Part shown: positions 1 through 7,587 of the stretch, in pieces | How the letters are laid out: each line of letters starts with the position of its first letter | How positions within the stretch are numbered: position 1 is the stretch's first letter | DNA from: Deltaproteobacteria bacterium | Lineage (GTDB): Bacteria > Desulfobacterota > Desulfobulbia > Desulfobulbales > Desulfurivibrionaceae | Direction: 5' to 3' | Length of the DNA: 36,057 nucleotides | NCBI GenBank assembly: GCA_026388735.1 | Contig: JAPLJG010000014.1 | Span: forward strand, 3,496-39,552 | Notes under the pieces: model-generated | Databases searched by the model: none | What the model saw: only the letters and a program-made list of their open reading frames with translations | Told to the model about the DNA's origin: nothing | Position numbers and translations under genes: made by a program

Positions 1-1293
1 CTGGTGGTGGCCGGATTGGGCGGCGGCTCGGGGAAAAGCGTGGTCGCGGTGGGACTGGCCGCTGCCTTTGCCGGGCAGGGGCGGCTGGTTGTGCCTTTCA
101 AAAAAGGGCCGGACTATATTGACGCTGGCTGGCTGGCCTTGGCTGCCGGATATCCCTGCTACAATCTTGACCCCTACCTCATGACCCCGGCAGCGCTGGG
201 CCATTCTTTCCGCACCCATGTGCATGGGCGGGAGCTGGTCATTATCGAGGGCAACCGGGGGCTGTATGATGGGGTTGATGCCGAGGGAACCTTCAGCACG
301 GCCGAACTTGCCAAGACCTTGGGGCTGCCGGTGCTGCTGGTGGTTGACCAACCCAGATGTTCGAAATTTGCTTTATATTTCCGGTTTTGATGTTTTACGC
401 CAATGGCCAGAATGTATGTTCCCAATTGCAGTACCCATCATTAAATGCCCCGCTCCAAGGAGGACGCCTTCCCGCAACGGCATCTGGGGATAACTCCCTG
501 CCCGGAGCACGCGGGAGCCGAGGGGGCGGTGCAGGCCCTGGCCGATAAGGCGGCGCGCTATCTGGATCTTGGCGGGATAGAAAAAATGATGGCCCCCTGT
601 GCCAGCGAGCCGGAAGCGCCGCGCCCGGAGCGGCAGGGCGCGGAAGACGCGGTGCGGATCGGTATCCTCAAAGATGCGGCCTTTCAGTTTTACTATGCGG
701 AAAACCTGGAGGCGCTCACCCGCTGCGGCGCCCAACTGGTGGAAATCAATGCCCTGACCGCCACGGAGCTGCCGCAGCTCGATGGACTCTATATCGGCGG
801 GGGCTTTCCTGAAACCAGCGCCGGAGCGCTTTCCGCCAATGCCTCTTTTCGGGCCTCCCTGAAAAGAGCAGCCGAAGTCGGCCTGCCTATTTACGCGGAG
901 TGCGGCGGCTTGATCTATCTTGGCGAGAGCATGGTGCTTGGTGACGAGGTCTTCCCCCTGGTGGGCATTTTTCCGGTGCGGTTCGGTCTGATGAAAAAAC
1001 CCCAGGCCCATGGCTACACCGTGCTGAAGGTCGAGGGGCAAAATCCGTATTATCCCGAGGGTATCGAGATCAAGGGGCACGAATTTCGCTACAGTCGGGT
1101 GGAGGAGTGGGCTGGGGAGGCGGGTCAGCTTGCTCTGAGGATGGAGCGCGGGGTGGGCTTTGTCGGTGGCCGGGATGGCTTGGTGTTTATGAATGTGCTG
1201 GCGCTCTACACCCATATCCATGCACTGGGCACAACATCCTGGGCTCCGGCCCTGGTGGCCAGGGCGCGGGAGCATCGGGCCGTGCTGGGTTGA
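1..1293 (+). pseudogene. cbiA: cobyrinate a,c-diamide synthase, interrupted and cut by the window edge
   Basis: CbiA/CobB amidates the a and c side chains of cobyrinate using glutamine and ATP in cobalamin synthesis. The 5' part (frame 1, bases 1-348) has the N-terminal P-loop (GLGGGSGKS), then FKKGPDYID and GNRGLYDGVDAEGTFSTAEL, and ends at LLVVD. The 3' part resumes in the same frame near base 445 (PRSKEDAFPQRHLG) and carries the class I glutaminase domain with nucleophile Cys in YAECGGLIYLGE (about base 900) and the late GHEFRYSR motif; it stops at 1291-1293. Between them lie about 96 AT-rich bases unrelated to the family, containing an in-frame TGA (388-390), so the end of the synthetase domain is missing. 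The true start lies a few codons before the window. Family identity is firm. Whether the break is real or an assembly join cannot be told from sequence alone. Confidence 0.85.
349..444. other. AT-rich foreign segment replacing the middle of cbiA
   Basis: About 96 bases, clearly richer in A and T than the GC-rich coding sequence on both sides. They sit where family members have the end of the ATP-binding domain. The segment keeps the flanking reading frame by length but brings in TGA at 388-390. No terminal inverted repeats, target duplication or recognisable transposase fragment were seen. It could be a remnant of a mobile element, a deletion scar filled with other DNA, or a chimeric assembly join. 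The boundaries are approximate (a few bases) because they were set by loss of family similarity. Confidence 0.6.
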
Positions 1294-1382
1294 GGCCTTT
1301 TCCGCCCGGTGTTGATGACAGTCATGCTGGGTGCATCTGGTCGCAGGTGAAAATCTTGTAAAAATAAAACGGAGGGGTGCGG

Positions 1383-1874
1383 ATGCAGCAGGGAATACGG
1401 GTAGTTGTTCTCGGAGTGGCGGCGGTATTGGTCTTGGCGGGGGCGGCAGGCGCTGCGGATAGTATCCGTGAAGGCAAGTGGGAGTTTACATCCGAGATGC
1501 AGATGGAAGGAATGCCGCAGATGCCCGCCTTGCCGCCGGGGGTGAAGCTGCCGCCGGGGATGTCGGTTTCTACCCGGGGGAATACCATGCGCTCGACAAT
1601 GGTGAAATGTATCACCAAGGACGATCTGGTCCCCGCCTCCGATCAGAAAACCGACAACAAGTGCAAGACAACCAAGATGGAGCGCAAGGGCAACACGGTT
1701 ACCTGGAACACCGTCTGCAATGACGGGGGGATGAAAATGACAGGGGACGGAGTCGCCACCTATACCGGTGAGGTCATGGACAGCACAATGACCATGACAA
1801 CCCAGGGCCAGGGGCAATCCATGAAACAGGTGGTGAAGACCAAGGGGAAATATCTCGGAGTGTGCAGCAAATAG
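1383..1874 (+). CDS. secreted DUF3617-type protein
   Basis: Predicted 163-residue exported protein. ATG at 1383 is preceded at 6 bases by GGAGGGG (1371-1377); an in-frame GTG at 1377 overlaps that site, so ATG is preferred. Residues 1-25 form a signal peptide ending near AGAAGA, followed by SIREGKWEFTSEMQMEGMP, the opening typical of DUF3617 proteins. The body is rich in Met, Pro, Thr and Lys and has Cys near VKCITKDDLVP, CKTTK, VCNDGG and the C-terminal VCSK, suggesting disulfides in the periplasm. Function of the family is unknown. It stands alone between the broken cbiA and a minus-strand gene. Confidence 0.8.
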   Translation: MQQGIRVVVLGVAAVLVLAGAAGAADSIREGKWEFTSEMQMEGMPQMPALPPGVKLPPGMSVSTRGNTMRSTMVKCITKDDLVPASDQKTDNKCKTTKMERKGNTVTWNTVCNDGGMKMTGDGVATYTGEVMDSTMTMTTQGQGQSMKQVVKTKGKYLGVCSK

Positions 1875-1940
1875 CCTGATGCCGCCACCCCTGGCTGGGG
1901 AGCGGTGGTGCTCTTCAGCCGGTAGGCGGCACGGGCTTGG

Positions 1941-2303
1941 TCAGTGGCTGGTGTAAATGCCGAGAACCTTGGCCTCGATCTTCATTCGGGTGGCGCCATC
2001 GGGCAGCGGCTCCTGCCAGTGGATGAACTGGGTCACCACCCTGGTAAAGGCACCATCGTCCTCTTTGCACGCCTCGCAGATGCTCTCGGCCTCGTCCCGG
2101 TAAATGATCACTTTGCTGGCAGGCTCTCCCTTGCAGTCAACCGCCGCCATTTTTCGGCAGCCGCATTCCAACCGGATAACCGCCACCCCGATTCCATCGG
2201 GACTTCCTTCCAGGATGCCGGCAATCATGGCCTCTTCATTTTTCTGGGCCTTGAGTTCAGGGCTGGGTGTGGTTTTCTTTTTGATCTTTGGTTTGCTGCT
2301 CAT
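1941..2303 (-). CDS. Cys-rich hypothetical protein
   Basis: 120 residues, family not recognised. ATG at 2303 is preceded on the minus strand by an AAAGG-like site. The N-terminus is Lys/Pro-rich (about residues 1-22), followed by a compact domain with Cys47, Cys49, Cys57, Cys76 and Cys79 (ECGC, DC, ICEAC), an arrangement that could hold one zinc ion. No signal peptide or membrane segment, so probably cytoplasmic. It converges on the DUF3617 gene and diverges from the ferredoxin gene across a 296-base gap. That it is a real gene is inferred from coherent composition and the Cys pattern. Confidence 0.65.
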   Translation of the reverse strand: MSSKPKIKKKTTPSPELKAQKNEEAMIAGILEGSPDGIGVAVIRLECGCRKMAAVDCKGEPASKVIIYRDEAESICEACKEDDGAFTRVVTQFIHWQEPLPDGATRMKIEAKVLGIYTSH

Positions 2304-2326
2304 GCCATGGGCCTTTTTCGGACAGT

Positions 2327-2384
2327 TTTTAGGAGAATACCAGGGAAACGTCTGCGCAAAAAAACAACGGTTGGTATCCTAAAA
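2327..2384. other. imperfect inverted repeat, possible RNA structure
   Basis: TTTTAGGA-ga-ATACCA (2327-2342) pairs with TGGTATCCTAAAA (2372-2384): 13 pairs with a two-base bulge, enclosing an A-rich loop. It lies just upstream of the minus-strand Cys-rich gene and about 45 bases before a plus-strand terminator-like hairpin. It may be the 5' leader structure of the minus-strand gene, or the body of a short plus-strand RNA. Confidence 0.4.
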
Positions 2385-2429
2385 GATCAGAGCAGACTGG
2401 TCAACATGAATTGTCTTTGCCCCTCGGGT

Positions 2430-2459
2430 GCCCCTGATTGTGCTGGGGCTTCTTTTTTA
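2430..2459 (+). terminator. weak intrinsic terminator with no gene upstream on its strand
   Basis: GCCCC (2430-2434) and GGGGC (2445-2449) form a 5-bp GC stem with a 10-base loop, followed by TTCTTTTTTA. The stem is short but the T tract is good. No plus-strand gene lies between the end of the DUF3617 gene and this site. Confidence 0.4.
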
Positions 2460-2488
2460 TTGACAAAAAAATGGCGGTGCATTAGAGG
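2460..2488 (+). promoter_or_regulatory. candidate sigma-70 promoter for the ferredoxin gene
   Basis: A perfect -35 TTGACA (2460-2465) is followed after 17 bases by TAGAGG (2483-2488), a poor -10. It is the best -35 in the 296-base gap before the ferredoxin gene. It directly follows the terminator-like hairpin, which would shield it from read-through. Confidence 0.35.
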
Positions 2489-2599
2489 GAAAGGGAAATT
2501 TGTGTCTTTTTTGGGAAGCAATGGCTCGATATTCTGCCCCGTTCTGTGGCAGTGCGATCTTGTTTATCATTTTTTTTAACCTTATATGGAGGAAGTACT

Positions 2600-2785
2600 A
2601 TGTGGCAGATTGATATTGATAAGGACAAATGTGCCGGTGATGCAGAGTGCGTAAACGCTTGTCCCGCACAGGTGTATGAGATGGTTGACGGCAAGGCCGA
2701 AGCTGTGAATGCTGACGAATGCCTGGGCTGTGAGACCTGTGTAGAGGTTTGCCCCGAGGGTGCAATCACCGTCACCGAGGTGTAA
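2600..2785 (+). CDS. 7Fe-type ferredoxin (Desulfovibrio ferredoxin III-like)
   Basis: A 61-residue electron carrier for low-potential anaerobic metabolism. ATG at 2600 follows GGAGG at 2588-2592. The second motif is a full [4Fe-4S] set: Cys41, Cys44, Cys47 and Cys51 followed by Pro (CLGCETCVEVCP). The first motif is Cys11-Ala-Gly-Asp14-Ala-Glu-Cys17-x3-Cys21-Pro, so the usual second cysteine is Asp14. That is the hallmark of D. africanus ferredoxin III, which has the same length and the same Asp14, and which binds a [3Fe-4S] cluster able to take up a further metal ion. The cluster type here is inferred from that match. The gene is monocistronic, with its own terminator downstream. Confidence 0.92.
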   Translation: MWQIDIDKDKCAGDAECVNACPAQVYEMVDGKAEAVNADECLGCETCVEVCPEGAITVTEV

Positions 2786-2817
2786 TGTAGAAATTGTAGA
2801 ACATCCTATGAAGTGTG

Positions 2818-2856
2818 TAGGCCTATTCCCACGATTGGGGGTAGGCCTATTTATTT
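2818..2856 (+). terminator. intrinsic terminator after the ferredoxin gene
   Basis: The two arms are TAGGCCTA (2818-2825 and 2842-2849), with an inner CCCA/TGGG helix around a CGAT loop and a short mismatch between helices. TTTATTT follows. It lies about 35 bases after the ferredoxin stop. Confidence 0.7.
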
Positions 2857-2907
2857 GCGGGCTATGGACGGGTTCGGTATGGTGTGGCAGACTCCGAGGG
2901 GGAAAAC

Positions 2908-3339
2908 ATGAACTGGCTGGCCCGTTTGAAGCCTGGCGCGAGCACCAGCACCAATCTCCTGGCTGCCGCCCTGATGTGGAGTTGCATCGGCCTGTTTCTC
3001 ATGGTGCGGGGCTATCTCCTGCACCCGGCTCTGCCTGGGATTTTTCTGGGCCTGGCCCTTGGGCTTGGTACGCTGAAAGCCTTTCTGGTTATTGAGCGGG
3101 CGGCCCGGAAGAATATCGCCCGGATTGTAGCGCGTCCGGATGGGATGTGTCTTGGCGGGGTATACTCCTGGCGGATGTGGGGGATGGTTGTCTGCATGAT
3201 GCTTGGCGGTCGCCTGCTGCGCAATTCCTCCGTGCCTCCTCTGGTGGTCAGTGTTATATATGTTGCTGTTGGATGGGCGCTGCTGTTATCGAGCCGGCTC
3301 ATCTGGCAGGAATGGAACGCACGCAAAGTTCTTCGCTGA
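2908..3339 (+). CDS. small integral membrane protein
   Basis: 143 residues, family not recognised. ATG at 2908 has GAGGGGG 5-6 bases upstream; a GTG at 2884 would add eight residues without a better site. Four hydrophobic stretches are visible, at about residues 17-37, 42-64, 90-105 and 115-133, with Arg/Lys-rich connectors (ERAARKNIARIVAR). This topology suggests an inner-membrane protein. It ends 18 bases before alr and may be co-transcribed with it. Confidence 0.7.
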   Translation: MNWLARLKPGASTSTNLLAAALMWSCIGLFLMVRGYLLHPALPGIFLGLALGLGTLKAFLVIERAARKNIARIVARPDGMCLGGVYSWRMWGMVVCMMLGGRLLRNSSVPPLVVSVIYVAVGWALLLSSRLIWQEWNARKVLR

Positions 3340-3357
3340 GATAACGGGTTGTCTGGT

Positions 3358-4491
3358 ATGGGAACACCTTCCTGGAATAGAGTGGAGATCGATCGTGCCG
3401 CCCTGCGCCATAATTTTCGGCAGGTGCGACAACTGATCGGCCCGGCGGTGGATATCTTGGCCGTGGTCAAGGCTGATGCCTATGGGCACGGCCTTGTCCC
3501 GGCAGCCCAGGCCTTTGCCGAGGCAGGGGCTACGGCCTTCGGCGTGGCTGAGGTCGAAGAAGGAGTGCGTCTGCGTCAGGTCGGAATAACCGGGCAGATC
3601 GTAATCATGCTTGGCGTTGACCGGCAAGGGGCAGCGGAGGCGGTGGCCCATGAGCTTACCCCCGTGGTCTATACCCTGGAAGCCCTGGAGTCTCTTGCCG
3701 CGCAGGCGGCAAAGGCCGGTTGCCGGAAAGGGGTGCAGATCAAGATCGATGTCGGCATGGGACGTCTTGGTCTTCTCCCCCACGAAATTGCGCCGTTTGT
3801 GGTTGCCTTGCGCCGGTTTCCCAATCTTTATCTTTCCGGGATTGCCAGCCATTTTCCCAAGGCCGATGTGGCAGGTGACGCCATTACGGAAGAGCAGTTT
3901 GCCCTGTTTCAGGAGCTGTTGAGCCAGGTGCAAGACGAAGGGGCGGGGCGGATCAGGCATATTGCCAATTCGGCCACCCTGATGCGCTACCCCGAGATGC
4001 GCTGTGACTTGGTGCGGCCGGGTATTTCCCTGTATGGCTGTTACCCGGCGGAGTGGCTGGGGCAGGCTTCCGCCTTGGATCTGCGGCCGGTCATGCGTTT
4101 TGTCACCACGGTGCTTCAGGTCAAGGAGGTTCCGGCGGGGCAGGGGATCAGCTATGGCCACAGGTATGTGACCGATCGGCCCACCAGGCTGGCGGTTTTG
4201 CCGGTGGGGTACGCTGACGGTTATCTGCGGCGAATGGCGGGCAAGGCCGAGGTGTTGCTGGCTGGGCAGCGGGCGCCGGTCCGTGGTATGATTTGCATGA
4301 ATGCCTGCATGGCCGATGTGACGGATATTCCTGGGGTCAAGGCCGGGGATGAAGCGGTGCTGCTTGGCTGTCAAGGAGCAGGGGAGATCAGGGCCGAGGA
4401 GATCGCCCGCTGGTCTGACACCATCAATTATGAGATTCTCTGTCTTTTCGGCTCCTGCAACCGGCAGGTGTATGTTGATCCTGTGAGCTGA
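3358..4491 (+). CDS. alr: alanine racemase
   Basis: PLP-dependent enzyme that interconverts L- and D-alanine, supplying D-Ala for peptidoglycan. 377 residues from ATG 3358; a TTG at 3349 is an alternative and neither has a strong ribosome site. The PLP lysine is Lys38 in AVVKADAYGHG. The phosphate-binding and second-base regions follow, with GMGRLG, RPGISLYG and the catalytic tyrosine in GISYGHRY, then MNACMADVTD in the C-terminal beta domain. Length and motif order are normal. The last bases overlap a copy of the right arm of the dispersed repeat described below. Confidence 0.95.
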   Translation: MGTPSWNRVEIDRAALRHNFRQVRQLIGPAVDILAVVKADAYGHGLVPAAQAFAEAGATAFGVAEVEEGVRLRQVGITGQIVIMLGVDRQGAAEAVAHELTPVVYTLEALESLAAQAAKAGCRKGVQIKIDVGMGRLGLLPHEIAPFVVALRRFPNLYLSGIASHFPKADVAGDAITEEQFALFQELLSQVQDEGAGRIRHIANSATLMRYPEMRCDLVRPGISLYGCYPAEWLGQASALDLRPVMRFVTTVLQVKEVPAGQGISYGHRYVTDRPTRLAVLPVGYADGYLRRMAGKAEVLLAGQRAPVRGMICMNACMADVTDIPGVKAGDEAVLLGCQGAGEIRAEEIARWSDTINYEILCLFGSCNRQVYVDPVS

Positions 4492-4499
4492 ACAGTTAC
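4487..4499. repeat. solitary arm of the dispersed structured repeat
   Basis: GCTGAACAGTTAC is identical to 13 bases of the right arm of the repeat at 27594-27768. It includes the alr stop codon (TGA, 4489-4491). No matching left arm or repeat body was seen nearby. It could be a decayed copy, or a chance match given its length. Confidence 0.4.
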
Positions 4500-4526
4500 A
4501 AAAATATTTTCTGGATTAGAAAGACA

Positions 4527-6185
4527 ATGATCAAGACACGCCTGAAAACATTGATAGACCACTGCTTTACCCAGGGGGTTGAGGCCGGATTCTGGTCCGT
4601 CGCTGCGGCGGGGGCTTATTCCCTGGACGAACCCAAGCACGCGGGCCAAGGCGATCTGGCCACCAACCTGGCCATGGTGGTGGCAGGCAAAGATCAGAAA
4701 AATCCCCGGACCATTGCCGCCCAGCTGGTGGAGATGCTTGCCCCCCATACCGATCTGCTGGACAAGGTGGAGATCGCCGGGCCGGGCTTTGTCAATTGCT
4801 ACATCAACAAGTCTGTCTGGCAGTCCGTGCTGCCCGAGGTCTGTGGTCAGGATGCAAGCTTTGGTCTGAGCAAGATCGGCCAGGACAAGAAGGTGCTGGT
4901 CGAGTTTGTCAGCGCCAATCCCACCGGGCCTTTGAGTGTTGGGCATGGGCGGCAGGCGGTTTTAGGCGACGCCATTGCCAGCCTCCTTTCTGCCACCGGT
5001 CATCAGGTCACCAGGGAATATTATTACAACGATGCCGGCCGACAGATGCGGGTGCTGGGCGAATCCACCCGAGCCCGCTATCTTGAAGCGTTGGGGCTGC
5101 CCTTTATCTTCCCGGAAGACGGCTATCAAGGCCAGTACATCCGTGATATCGCGCAATCGCTCATCGAGGAGCGGGGTGATTCCCTCAAGGATGAACCGGA
5201 TGTCATGGTGTTCAAGGCTAAGGCCGAGCAGGTTATCTTTGCCGATATCAACGGGACCTTGCATCGTCTGGGCATTGTTTTTGACAACTACTACAATGAA
5301 CATTCCCTCTACGAAAACGGTCTGGTTGATGATGTTGTCGCCTCCCTGCGGGAAAAGGGACTGGCCTACGATCAGGACGGGGCGGTGTGGTTCAAGGGCA
5401 CCGAGTGTGGCCTGCCCCAGGACCGGGTGATCATCAAGTCCACCGGGGAGCCGACCTACCGGCTGCCGGACATGGCCTACCACCGGGAGAAATTTAAGCG
5501 CGGTTTTGACTGGATGGTGGATATCTTCGGCTCCGACCATATCGCCACGGTGCCGGATGTGCTGGCCGGGGTCAAGGCCCTGGGCTATGATCCAACCAAG
5601 GTGACCGTGGTCCTGCACCAGTTCGTCACCCTGTTGCGCGATGGGCAGCAGGTGAAGATGTCCACCCGCAAAGCCAATTTCGTTACGGTGGACGAGCTGC
5701 TCGACGAGGTCGGTGCGGATGTGGCCCGCTTTTTTTTCCTCATGCGCAAAGCGGACAGCCAGCTGGAGTTTGATCTGGATCTGGCCACCAAGACCAGCCA
5801 GGAAAATCCGGTCTACTATGTCCAGTACGCCCATGCCCGACTGCATAGCATCCGCAGGCAGGCCGAGGCCAAGGGCGTTATCCTGGGGAACTTGGAGGAT
5901 GCGCCGCTGGCCCGGCTCACCCTGGATGACGAGACCCATTTGCTCAAGGCCATGGCCGCTTTTCCCGCTCTGGTGGAAGGTGCGGCCCTTGATCTGGCTC
6001 CGCATCGGCTCGTTTTTTTCCTTCAGGATGTTGCCGGACAGTTTCATAGCTACTACAATAAGCACCGGATTGTTTCCGAGGATGCGGAATTGAGCCGGGC
6101 CCGTCTCTGGTTGGCCATGGGCATAAGGGTTGTCTTGCGAAATGGTCTTGCCCTGATTGGGGTGAGCGCTCCGGAATCCATGTAG
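4527..6185 (+). CDS. argS: arginyl-tRNA synthetase
   Basis: Class I synthetase that charges tRNA-Arg; 552 residues, normal length. The N-terminal Add1-type domain is followed by the ATP-binding signature ANPTGPLSVGHGRQAVLGD (about 130-148), then NDAGRQMRVLGES, the KMSTR loop at 377-381 (KMSKS counterpart), ADSQLEFDLDLA, and a C-terminal all-helical anticodon-binding domain. The HIGH motif reads Ser137-Val-Gly-His140 rather than His-x-Gly-His; from memory this variant occurs in a subgroup of bacterial ArgRS. The gene lies 35 bases after alr and the reading frame is intact. Confidence 0.95.
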   Translation: MIKTRLKTLIDHCFTQGVEAGFWSVAAAGAYSLDEPKHAGQGDLATNLAMVVAGKDQKNPRTIAAQLVEMLAPHTDLLDKVEIAGPGFVNCYINKSVWQSVLPEVCGQDASFGLSKIGQDKKVLVEFVSANPTGPLSVGHGRQAVLGDAIASLLSATGHQVTREYYYNDAGRQMRVLGESTRARYLEALGLPFIFPEDGYQGQYIRDIAQSLIEERGDSLKDEPDVMVFKAKAEQVIFADINGTLHRLGIVFDNYYNEHSLYENGLVDDVVASLREKGLAYDQDGAVWFKGTECGLPQDRVIIKSTGEPTYRLPDMAYHREKFKRGFDWMVDIFGSDHIATVPDVLAGVKALGYDPTKVTVVLHQFVTLLRDGQQVKMSTRKANFVTVDELLDEVGADVARFFFLMRKADSQLEFDLDLATKTSQENPVYYVQYAHARLHSIRRQAEAKGVILGNLEDAPLARLTLDDETHLLKAMAAFPALVEGAALDLAPHRLVFFLQDVAGQFHSYYNKHRIVSEDAELSRARLWLAMGIRVVLRNGLALIGVSAPESM

Positions 6186-6225
6186 GGTATCGGGGCATGT
6201 CCTGTTAAAGATCAGCATGGGGAGG

Positions 6226-6250
6226 CGATGCCAGATGTTGTCTGGCATCG
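6226..6250. other. perfect 10-bp hairpin between argS and the SPOR gene
   Basis: CGATGCCAGA (6226-6235), loop TGTTG, TCTGGCATCG (6241-6250). No T tract follows, so it is not an ordinary terminator. It ends 12 bases before the SPOR start codon, which has no good ribosome site of its own, so the hairpin could influence translation or mark an RNA processing site. Confidence 0.6.
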
Positions 6251-6262
6251 GATAATCTGGAT

Positions 6263-6847
6263 ATGACCGCACCGAAGCAGAAAGCCAAATTTGGATTTGT
6301 TGTCCGTTTTGAGCTGGGGTTGTTGGGGATGATCAGCCTGACCCTGGTCACCGGCTGTATCTTTTTCTGGATGTTCATTATTGGCATTTGGGCCGGGCAG
6401 ACCATCCTCCAGCCGACCCCGGGAGAGGAAAAATCCCCGCTGGCAAAGCTTGCCGGGGCGCTACAGCCTGGAAATAAAGCCGCCGTTGAGCCCCTTGCCT
6501 CTGCCGAGCAAAAGAAAAATATGGCGCCGGAATCTGGAGCTTCGCCGGAATCGGCCCCTGCTGCCGGAACGGAATGGGCCGAGGCTGAACCATCTTTTTT
6601 TGCCCTACAGGTTTCTGCGGTTAAGGATCAGGAGCGGGCGCAACAGGATGTGGCCCAGTGGCGGGGGCGAGGCTATGAGGCTTTTTCTGTGCCGCCCGAG
6701 GACAAGGATGATCCGTTTTTTCGGGTCTATGTGGGCAAGTTTGACAAGCTGGCCGAGGCCAATCAGCTCATCGCCAAGCTGGAAAAAGAAGAAAAGGTCA
6801 AGGCCTATATCGCCCTGCTGCCTGCTTCCCGGCTCCAGGCCCCATAA
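6263..6847 (+). CDS. SPOR-domain inner-membrane protein
   Basis: 194 residues. Short cytoplasmic N-terminus (Lys-rich, 1-14), one membrane segment at about 20-45, a low-complexity Ala/Pro/Glu linker (about 48-112), and a C-terminal SPOR fold (about 113-190: FFALQVSAVKDQERAQ, then FRVYVGKFDKLAEANQLIAKL). SPOR domains bind denuded glycan strands at division sites, so a role in cell-wall remodelling or septation is likely; the exact partner is unknown. Start at ATG 6263 with only a weak site (CTGGA). It follows argS by 77 bases, separated by a hairpin. Confidence 0.85.
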   Translation: MTAPKQKAKFGFVVRFELGLLGMISLTLVTGCIFFWMFIIGIWAGQTILQPTPGEEKSPLAKLAGALQPGNKAAVEPLASAEQKKNMAPESGASPESAPAAGTEWAEAEPSFFALQVSAVKDQERAQQDVAQWRGRGYEAFSVPPEDKDDPFFRVYVGKFDKLAEANQLIAKLEKEEKVKAYIALLPASRLQAP

Positions 6848-6927
6848 ATCTTTTTCTTTGCAGGCAGTTATGGTAGAACGAACGGATTCCGCTCAGCCGG
6901 GCGGCCTGAAAAATCTGAGAGGTCGTC

Positions 6928-7431
6928 ATGATTCGTGATGCCAGGATGGACGATGTGAAGGTGATGTATGCCCTGTTGCAGCATTTTGCCAACAAGGGTT
7001 TGCTGCTGGGTCGTTCCCTGAGTTCCCTCTATGATCAGCTGCGGGATTTTAAAGTCTTTGTTAAGGACGGGTCGGATGATTCCGCCTCCGGGCAGATTCT
7101 CGGGATCTGCGCCCTGCATGTCTGCTGGGAAAACCTGGCCGAGATCCGTTCCCTGGCCGTGGTGGAAGAAGCCCAGGGCCAGGGGCTGGGTCGGCAGTTG
7201 GTTGAGGCCTGCCTGGCCGAGGCCGATTATTTTGGCATCAGCAAGGTCTTTACCCTGACCTATCAGCCCACTTTTTTTGAGCGGCTTACGTTCAGGCCCA
7301 TCGATAAGAACGAGCTCCCCCATAAGGTGTGGAGCGATTGTATTCAATGTCCGAAATTCCCGGATTGCAACGAAGAAGCCTTGGTCTGGGAAAAATGCGC
7401 CGTCGCCGCTGACGCTGCTATTACAAAATAA
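6928..7431 (+). CDS. argA: GNAT acetyltransferase, ArgA-like N-acetylglutamate synthase
   Basis: 167-residue GNAT-fold enzyme. The acetyl-CoA loop is at 78-90 (VVEEAQGQGLGRQ), preceded by the core strand AEIRSLAV, and followed by TLTYQPTFFERLTFRPIDK. The C-terminus has CIQCPKFPDC (Cys138, 141, 147), typical of the short stand-alone ArgA-like NAGS of many anaerobes, which lack the amino-acid kinase domain. The predicted step, acetyl-CoA plus glutamate to N-acetylglutamate, opens arginine synthesis. argS upstream and argJ downstream of secA support this. Start ATG 6928 with GAGAGG upstream. Another GNAT substrate cannot be excluded. Confidence 0.75.
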   Translation: MIRDARMDDVKVMYALLQHFANKGLLLGRSLSSLYDQLRDFKVFVKDGSDDSASGQILGICALHVCWENLAEIRSLAVVEEAQGQGLGRQLVEACLAEADYFGISKVFTLTYQPTFFERLTFRPIDKNELPHKVWSDCIQCPKFPDCNEEALVWEKCAVAADAAITK

Positions 7432-7463
7432 TATCGTCATTGGAGTATAGCCAAAACGGCATA

Positions 7464-7516
7464 AAGAGCCGTAACGAAATGGCTAAGAAAGCAAAGATTA
7501 TTTCGTAACGGCTCTT
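7464..7516. repeat. long inverted repeat upstream of secA
   Basis: AAGAGCCGTAACGAAAT (7464-7480) and ATTTCGTAACGGCTCTT (7500-7516) are 17-base arms with a single central A-A mismatch and a 19-base loop. No T tract follows. It lies between the GNAT stop and secA, about 70 bases before the secA start. A short stretch overlapping the left arm (CGGCATAAAGAGCCGTAA, 7457-7474) recurs at 11458-11475 with two differences. Confidence 0.7.
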
Positions 7517-7587
7517 AAACAACATGATGATCGCGCCGGGGTGTGCCTTGCGGCATGCTCTTGGCGTTGACCTCCTGGAGTGGAAAT

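Noticed and set aside
445-1293. A separate gene starting at ATG 445
   Set aside because: The frame is the C-terminal part of CbiA, has no ribosome site, and the ATG is the internal Met/Ile-Pro-Arg position of the family; treated as part of the broken gene.
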